Shown in pieces: positions 5,986 to 9,095 of a stretch of DNA of 9,095 bases. Below the pieces are notes generated by a model. That model ran no database searches, was not told the origin of the DNA, and saw only the letters and a list, made by a program, of their open reading frames with translations. The stretch's first letter is position 1, and every line of letters starts with the position of its first letter. The DNA lies in assembly GCA_023424215.1 (NCBI GenBank), contig JAFAEC010000061.1, positions 1 through 9,095 on the forward strand, written 5' to 3'. The position numbers and the translations under genes are program-made. Origin of the DNA: Pseudomonadota bacterium (GTDB lineage: Bacteria; Pseudomonadota; Alphaproteobacteria; Caulobacterales; Caulobacteraceae).

Positions 5986-6390
5986 ATGGAAGATTTCATT
6001 CCGGTCTTCGCGATCTTCGCGGTCTTCGGAACCATCACCGCCATCGTCGTCGGGCCGACCTGGCTGAAGAGCCGCGAGAAGCGGGAGATGCAGGCCACGC
6101 TGCGCCACGCCATGGACAAGGGTCAGTCCCTGCCGCCTGAAGTCATCGACGCCCTGACCCAGGACGTGTCGCGCAACCTGCCCTCGCGCAGCCGCGACAT
6201 CCGCCGCGGGGTCATCTGGCTGGCGGTCGGCATCGGCATCGGGGCGTTCGGCCTGATCAACGATCTGAGCTCGGGCGGCAGCGACTGGGGCGGCAATGTC
6301 GGCGACGGCCTGCTGGGCATCGCGGCCATTCCGCTCACCATCGGCCTGGCCTTCATCGTCCTGAGCTTCTTCAACAAGAACAAGGACTGA
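5986..6390 (+). CDS. DUF6249 family inner-membrane protein, first gene of an ECF sigma cassette
   Basis: A 134-residue membrane protein with three predicted helices (about 5-26, 74-92 and 107-128). Between helices 1 and 2 is a basic, soluble segment, SREKREMQATLRHAMDKG (29-46) followed by QSLPPEVIDALTQD. This pattern (K/R-E-M-Q-A-T/x-R, then a D-K-G-x-x-L-P-P-E turn) is characteristic of DUF6249 proteins. Positive residues suggest that the segment is cytoplasmic. It has no signal peptidase site and ends in KNKD. The gene is 25 nt upstream of an ECF sigma gene in the same direction, an arrangement I recall for DUF6249 genes in alphaproteobacteria. That makes a sensory or modulating role towards the sigma/anti-sigma pair likely, but this is inference. 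No function is established for the family. Confidence 0.85.
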   Translation: MEDFIPVFAIFAVFGTITAIVVGPTWLKSREKREMQATLRHAMDKGQSLPPEVIDALTQDVSRNLPSRSRDIRRGVIWLAVGIGIGAFGLINDLSSGGSDWGGNVGDGLLGIAAIPLTIGLAFIVLSFFNKNKD

Positions 6391-6415
6391 GGCCGGACGG
6401 GACAGGGGGAAAGCC

Positions 6416-6976
6416 ATGACCCAGCCTCTGGTCGACCGGCACGACGTCGAGCTCGCCGCCCTCGCGGCGGCGGGCGGGCGGCGGGAGTTCGGGGAACTCG
6501 TGCGCCGCCACGGCTCGGCGGTGCGGGGCCTGCTTCGCCGCATGGGCGCCCAGCCGGCGCTCGCCGACGACATCGCCCAGGACGCCTTCATCCAGGCGTT
6601 CGAGCGATGCACGGAGTTTCGCGGCGAGGGCACCTTCGCCGCCTGGGTCAAGCGCATCGCGGCCCGGCTCTATATCAAGAAAGTGGCGAAGGAAGCTCGC
6701 TATGTGGCTGAATTGGAGAGCGAAGACGTCGCGCCGGCGACCGACCATGCAGGCCGGGTCGACCTGGACGAGGCCCTCAAGAGCCTCAGCGAGGCGGAGC
6801 GACTGTGCGTCTCCCTGTGCCACGGCGCGGGTATGGCCCATCCTGAGATCGCCACGGCCCTCAATTTGCCACTCGGCACGGTGAAGTCTCATGTCAAACG
6901 TGGTCTGGATAAACTCCGTGCGCGGCTCCAGCCGGAACCCGCACAGCCCTTGGGGAGGACTCAGCATGTCGGCTGA
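6416..6976 (+). CDS. ECF (group 4) RNA polymerase sigma factor
   Basis: A 186-residue sigma-70 family protein with only regions 2 and 4, as in extracytoplasmic-function sigma factors. Region 2 spans about 22-92: FGELVRRHGSAVRGLLRRM, then the core-binding DDIAQDAFIQAF (51-62), then the -10 recognition helix around FAAWVKRIAARLYIKK (74-89). A linker (93-117) leads to region 4 (about 118-172). Its helix-turn-helix MAHPEIATALNLPLGTVKSH (140-159) and KRGLDKLRARL contact the -35 element. The ATG at 6416 is preceded by AGGGGGAAA. The last 11 nt overlap the downstream small membrane protein gene, so the two are coupled. There is no extra C-terminal sensor domain. The ECF subgroup and target promoters cannot be assigned by eye. 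Confidence 0.93.
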   Translation: MTQPLVDRHDVELAALAAAGGRREFGELVRRHGSAVRGLLRRMGAQPALADDIAQDAFIQAFERCTEFRGEGTFAAWVKRIAARLYIKKVAKEARYVAELESEDVAPATDHAGRVDLDEALKSLSEAERLCVSLCHGAGMAHPEIATALNLPLGTVKSHVKRGLDKLRARLQPEPAQPLGRTQHVG

Positions 6977-7379
6977 CGAATTCGACCCCGACATCGAGCG
7001 GCTCTTCGCCCGCGCGCCGGCCATGCCCGACGCCGCCCTGTTCACGGCCCAGGTGGAGCGACGGCTGCAGAAGGGATCCGCCCTGCGCGGCCTCGCCCTC
7101 GGCATCGCGGGCGTCATCGGCGGCGTGGTCGCCGTCCGCGAGACCCTGACGGTCAACATCGGCTCCGACGACGGGGTCGTCGCCGGCGAGGCGCTGGGGC
7201 AGGGGGTCCGCTCCGTGTCGTTCAACGCCCAGACGGCGATCCAGTCGGGTCTGGACCAGTTCGGCCTCGGCAATCTCGAGCTCGGCTCGATGGGCGGCAT
7301 GCAGATGTTCTGGATCGCCACCGGCGCCCTGATCGCCGTCGCCGCCGCCGGCGTGGTGCGCCTGTCCCAGGAAGTGTGA
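6966..7379 (+). CDS. Small two-helix membrane protein, putative non-zinc anti-sigma factor
   Basis: A 137-residue protein whose ATG at 6966 lies inside the end of the sigma gene. GGGGAGG is placed 7 nt upstream, which decides this start over an in-frame ATG at 6891. Residues 1-39 form a charged cytoplasmic-type head (DEFDPDIERLFARAPAMPDA, then FTAQVERRLQKG). A helix follows at about 40-57, then a periplasmic-type loop of about 55 residues rich in Gly and Gln, and a second helix at about 114-132 ending RLSQEV. The head (D-I-E-R-L-F-A-x-A-P-x-x-P-D) is like that of small membrane proteins paired with ECF sigma factors. It has no Cys and no His, so it is not a zinc-binding (ZAS) anti-sigma. Sigma binding is inferred from position, overlap and topology only. 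Confidence 0.75.
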   Translation: MSADEFDPDIERLFARAPAMPDAALFTAQVERRLQKGSALRGLALGIAGVIGGVVAVRETLTVNIGSDDGVVAGEALGQGVRSVSFNAQTAIQSGLDQFGLGNLELGSMGGMQMFWIATGALIAVAAAGVVRLSQEV

Positions 7380-7380
7380 G

Positions 7381-7409
7381 GTGACGCCCGCGGGCGGGCG
7401 GCCTATCTA
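7381..7409 (+). promoter_or_regulatory. Candidate promoter for panB
   Basis: GTGACGC (7381-7387) resembles the Caulobacter-type -35 TTGACGS at 6 of 7 positions. CCTATCTA (7402-7409) is a partial match to the -10 GCTANAWC, after a 14-base spacer. Transcription would start near 7416. The spacer contains the perfect palindrome GCCCGCGGGC (7386-7395), which could instead mark the end of the sigma cassette transcript. The -10 match is modest. Confidence 0.35.
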
Positions 7410-7435
7410 GGAGGCTCACGCGATCTGGAGCCTCC
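7410..7435 (+). promoter_or_regulatory. 8-bp inverted repeat covering the panB Shine-Dalgarno
   Basis: GGAGGCTC (7410-7417) and GAGCCTCC (7428-7435) are perfectly complementary with a 10-nt loop. The 3' arm contains the panB ribosome-binding site (GGAG, 7427-7430, 8 nt before the ATG at 7439), and the arm ends 3 nt before the start codon. If the mRNA includes the whole 5' arm, the fold would block initiation. Confidence 0.45.
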
Positions 7436-7438
7436 CCG

Positions 7439-8275
7439 ATGTCCAGTCAGAAGCAGGAGACCGTCCGCCGCCTCGCCGCGCCGGACATCCGGGCCCGCAA
7501 GGGCGGCGAACCGCTGGTCTGCCTGACCGCCTACGACGCCCCCACGGCCGAGATCCTCGATCCCCATTGCGACGTGCTGCTGGTCGGCGACAGCGTCGGC
7601 ATGGTGGTGCACGGCCTGCCCAACACCGTCGGCGTCACCCTGGAGATGATGATCCTGCACGGCCAGGCCGTGATGCGCGGCTCGAAGCGGGCCATGGTGG
7701 TCATCGACATGCCCTTCGGCTCCTACGAGGGCGGCAAGGAGCAGGCCTACGAGAACTGCGCCCGCGTCATGAAGGAAACCGGGGCCCAGGGCGTGAAGCT
7801 GGAGAGCGGCCCGACCGTGGCCGAGACCATCGCCTATCTGGTCCAGCGCGGCATACCGGTCATGGGCCATGTCGGGTTGCGCCCGCAGGCCGTGCTTACG
7901 GACGGGGCCTTCAAGGCGAAGGGGCGGACCGACGAGGAGCGCCTGCGCGTCATGTCCGAGGCCGAGGCCACCGCCGACGCGGGCGCCTTCGCCGTGGTGG
8001 TCGAGGGCGTGGCCGAAGGGCTGGCGCGCGACATCACCGCCGCAATCGACAAGCCGACCATCGGCATCGGCGCCTCGGCCGCCTGCGACGGCCAGATCCT
8101 CGTCGTTTCGGACATGCTGGGCCTGTTCGACTGGACGCCGAAGTTCGTCCGCCGCTACGCCGACCTGAGGGGCGAGATCGACCGCGCGGTCGCCGCCTAC
8201 GCCCGCGACGTCCGCGCGCGCCGTTTTCCTGCCGAAGTCGAGACCTACTTCTCGAAAAAGCCGGCGACTCCCTAA
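7439..8275 (+). CDS. panB: 3-methyl-2-oxobutanoate (ketopantoate) hydroxymethyltransferase PanB
   Basis: A 278-residue PanB, which transfers a hydroxymethyl group from 5,10-methylene-tetrahydrofolate to alpha-ketoisovalerate to make ketopantoate, the first committed step of pantothenate and CoA synthesis, in the cytoplasm. It is a (beta/alpha)8 barrel of normal length. Family motifs are intact: LTAYDAP (29-35), LLVGDSVGM (47-55, metal-binding Asp51), VIDMPFGSY (88-96, metal-binding Asp90), GVKLESG (118-124, metal-binding Glu122), MGHVGLRPQ (142-150), the catalytic Glu189 in VVEGV, and GIGAS (209-213). The ATG at 7439 has GGAG 8 nt upstream. No panC or panE is in the window, so it is probably transcribed alone or with the following TPR gene, 92 bp away. 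Nothing in the coding sequence is unusual. Confidence 0.97.
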   Translation: MSSQKQETVRRLAAPDIRARKGGEPLVCLTAYDAPTAEILDPHCDVLLVGDSVGMVVHGLPNTVGVTLEMMILHGQAVMRGSKRAMVVIDMPFGSYEGGKEQAYENCARVMKETGAQGVKLESGPTVAETIAYLVQRGIPVMGHVGLRPQAVLTDGAFKAKGRTDEERLRVMSEAEATADAGAFAVVVEGVAEGLARDITAAIDKPTIGIGASAACDGQILVVSDMLGLFDWTPKFVRRYADLRGEIDRAVAAYARDVRARRFPAEVETYFSKKPATP

Positions 8276-8299
8276 GCGGCGCGTTGCGGCGGACAAGCC

Positions 8300-8313
8300 G
8301 ACCCTCTAGGGTC
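8300..8313. terminator. Short hairpin after panB (terminator-like or promoter-overlapping)
   Basis: GACCC and GGGTC form a 5-bp stem around TCTA, starting 24 nt past the panB stop. There is no T-run. The same bases could instead form the -10 region (TCTAGGGT) of a promoter for the TPR gene, with TTGCGGC (8284-8290) as a -35 14 bases upstream. The sequence does not decide between these readings. Confidence 0.3.
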
Positions 8314-8367
8314 CGGCCGGATTGAATTTCAGCGGCCTGATGTCCGTTTTCGAGGGGCGACGTATCC

Positions 8368-9095
8368 GTGGTTGATGTCTTCGAGCAGGTCGAGGAGGAG
8401 CTTCGCTCCGACCGCTACAAGCGGCTGGCCCGCACCTGGCTGCCGGTCGTCGGCGGCGTGCTTGTGGTCGCCCTCGTCGCCGCCCTCGGCTGGTGGGGCT
8501 GGCAGAGCTGGCAGACGTCGAAGGCCGACAAGGCCTCGATCGCCTACGAGCGCGGCATTGAATCGCTCGAAGCCAACAATCCGACCGGCGCCGACGCCGC
8601 CTTCAGGCAGGCGGCGGAAGAGGGGAACGGGGCCTACTCGGCGATGGCGCTGATGCAGCGCGCCGGCATCGCCCTGGACGCCAACCGGAACGATGACGCG
8701 CTGGCCCACCTCGAGGCGGCCGCCAAGGCCTCGCGCGATCCGCTGATCGCCGACGCCGCCGCGCTCAAGGCCGCCCGGATCGTGATGGACACCGGATCGC
8801 TGGCGGACATCGAGGCCCGCCTCGAGCCTCTGACGGGCGACGACCGACCCTACCGCGCCTTCGCCGCGCTCGACCTGGCGCTCGCCCGTCTGCAGCACGG
8901 CCAGGCCGATCAGGCCCGCGAGGCCCTCGTGGTGCTGAAGAACAGCCTCGACACCCCGCCGATGGTCGGCCAGATCGCCGATCTGGCTATCTCGAGCATC
9001 GACGCTGGCGGCGCCGCCAATATCGCGGCGATCGAAGAGAAGCTGGGTTCGCTCCCGGCCCCTGAAGCGGCCCCGGCTCCGGCGCAGCCGCCGGC
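8368..9095 (+). CDS. YfgM-like membrane-anchored tetratricopeptide protein (C-terminus cut by window edge)
   Basis: The first 242 codons of a protein that continues past the window. A short cytoplasmic N-terminus (VDVFEQVEEELRSDRYKRLARTW) precedes one transmembrane helix (about 25-44, LPVVGGVLVVALVAALGWWG). A periplasmic helical-repeat domain follows, with units such as SIAYERGIESLEANN (57-71), ADAAFRQAAEEG (75-86), AYSAMALMQRAGIALDANRN (89-108) and ALAHLEAAAK (111-120). This is the YfgM/TPR_21 layout; in E. coli the protein binds SecYEG and periplasmic chaperones. A Pro/Ala-rich tail (PAPEAAPAPAQPP) begins near residue 230. The GTG start at 8368 is chosen because it opens the conserved N-terminus, and GAGGGG lies 10 nt upstream. 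In related alphaproteobacteria this gene usually precedes bamB and der. Confidence 0.87.
   Translation, partial: MVDVFEQVEEELRSDRYKRLARTWLPVVGGVLVVALVAALGWWGWQSWQTSKADKASIAYERGIESLEANNPTGADAAFRQAAEEGNGAYSAMALMQRAGIALDANRNDDALAHLEAAAKASRDPLIADAAALKAARIVMDTGSLADIEARLEPLTGDDRPYRAFAALDLALARLQHGQADQAREALVVLKNSLDTPPMVGQIADLAISSIDAGGAANIAAIEEKLGSLPAPEAAPAPAQPP

Noticed and set aside
5057..6067. A 336-codon plus-strand open frame crossing the EEP gene and the divergent gap
   Set aside because: It overlaps a gene with all catalytic motifs on the other strand and runs into the start of the DUF6249 gene in another frame. There is no Shine-Dalgarno or recognisable domain.
6371..7321. A 316-codon minus-strand open frame opposite the sigma and anti-sigma-like genes
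   Set aside because: The plus strand has a clear ECF sigma factor with regions 2 and 4. The antisense translation is low-complexity and motif-free.
7403..8296. A 297-codon minus-strand open frame opposite panB
   Set aside because: It mirrors the panB codons, giving a His/Gly/Asp-rich sequence with no family resemblance.

Overview
The window is GC-rich, tightly packed chromosomal DNA with strong G/C bias at third codon positions, few and short intergenic gaps, and frequent GTG starts. The PanB, YfgM-like TPR and DUF6249/ECF sigma genes, and promoter-like elements resembling the Caulobacter TTGACGS/GCTANAWC type, suggest an alphaproteobacterium of the Caulobacterales (Brevundimonas, Phenylobacterium or Caulobacter relatives). 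That placement is inferred from protein style and gene order, not from a marker gene. No transposase, integrase, tRNA, rRNA, CRISPR array or phage gene was seen.

Left edge (1-947): a truncated minus-strand lipoprotein gene diverges from a small DUF2249 gene. A Spx/ArsC-family (YffB-like) thioredoxin-fold gene follows on the plus strand. It converges with the next gene without a single base between them.

Minus-strand block (948-5830), in transcription order: a lipoprotein of the endonuclease/exonuclease/phosphatase fold (5830-5024), a small DUF2188 protein (4961-4722), a secreted seven-bladed Vgb-like beta-propeller (4656-3676), a small class I cytochrome c starting one base after the propeller stop (3674-3315), and a large GH3 beta-glucosidase with a probable Tat signal (3251-948). 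Most products are exported. The GH3 gene appears to have its own promoter and a LacI-type operator (TGTAACCGGTTCCA), so it is probably sugar-controlled separately from the propeller/cytochrome pair.

Plus-strand block (5986-7379): a three-gene signalling cassette made of a three-helix DUF6249 membrane protein, an ECF sigma factor, and a small two-helix membrane protein overlapping the sigma gene by 11 nt. The last has the place and shape of an anti-sigma factor but contains no Cys or His. A 15-bp palindrome lies upstream of the cassette.

Right edge (7439-9095): panB (ketopantoate hydroxymethyltransferase, pantothenate/CoA synthesis) has an 8-bp hairpin covering its Shine-Dalgarno. It is followed by the start of a YfgM-like membrane-anchored TPR gene that runs off the window. 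In related genomes this locus usually continues into bamB and der.

Most of the window is ordinary chromosomal content. The least described parts are the sigma/DUF6249 cassette, the coupled propeller-cytochrome pair, and several short palindromes at gene starts.
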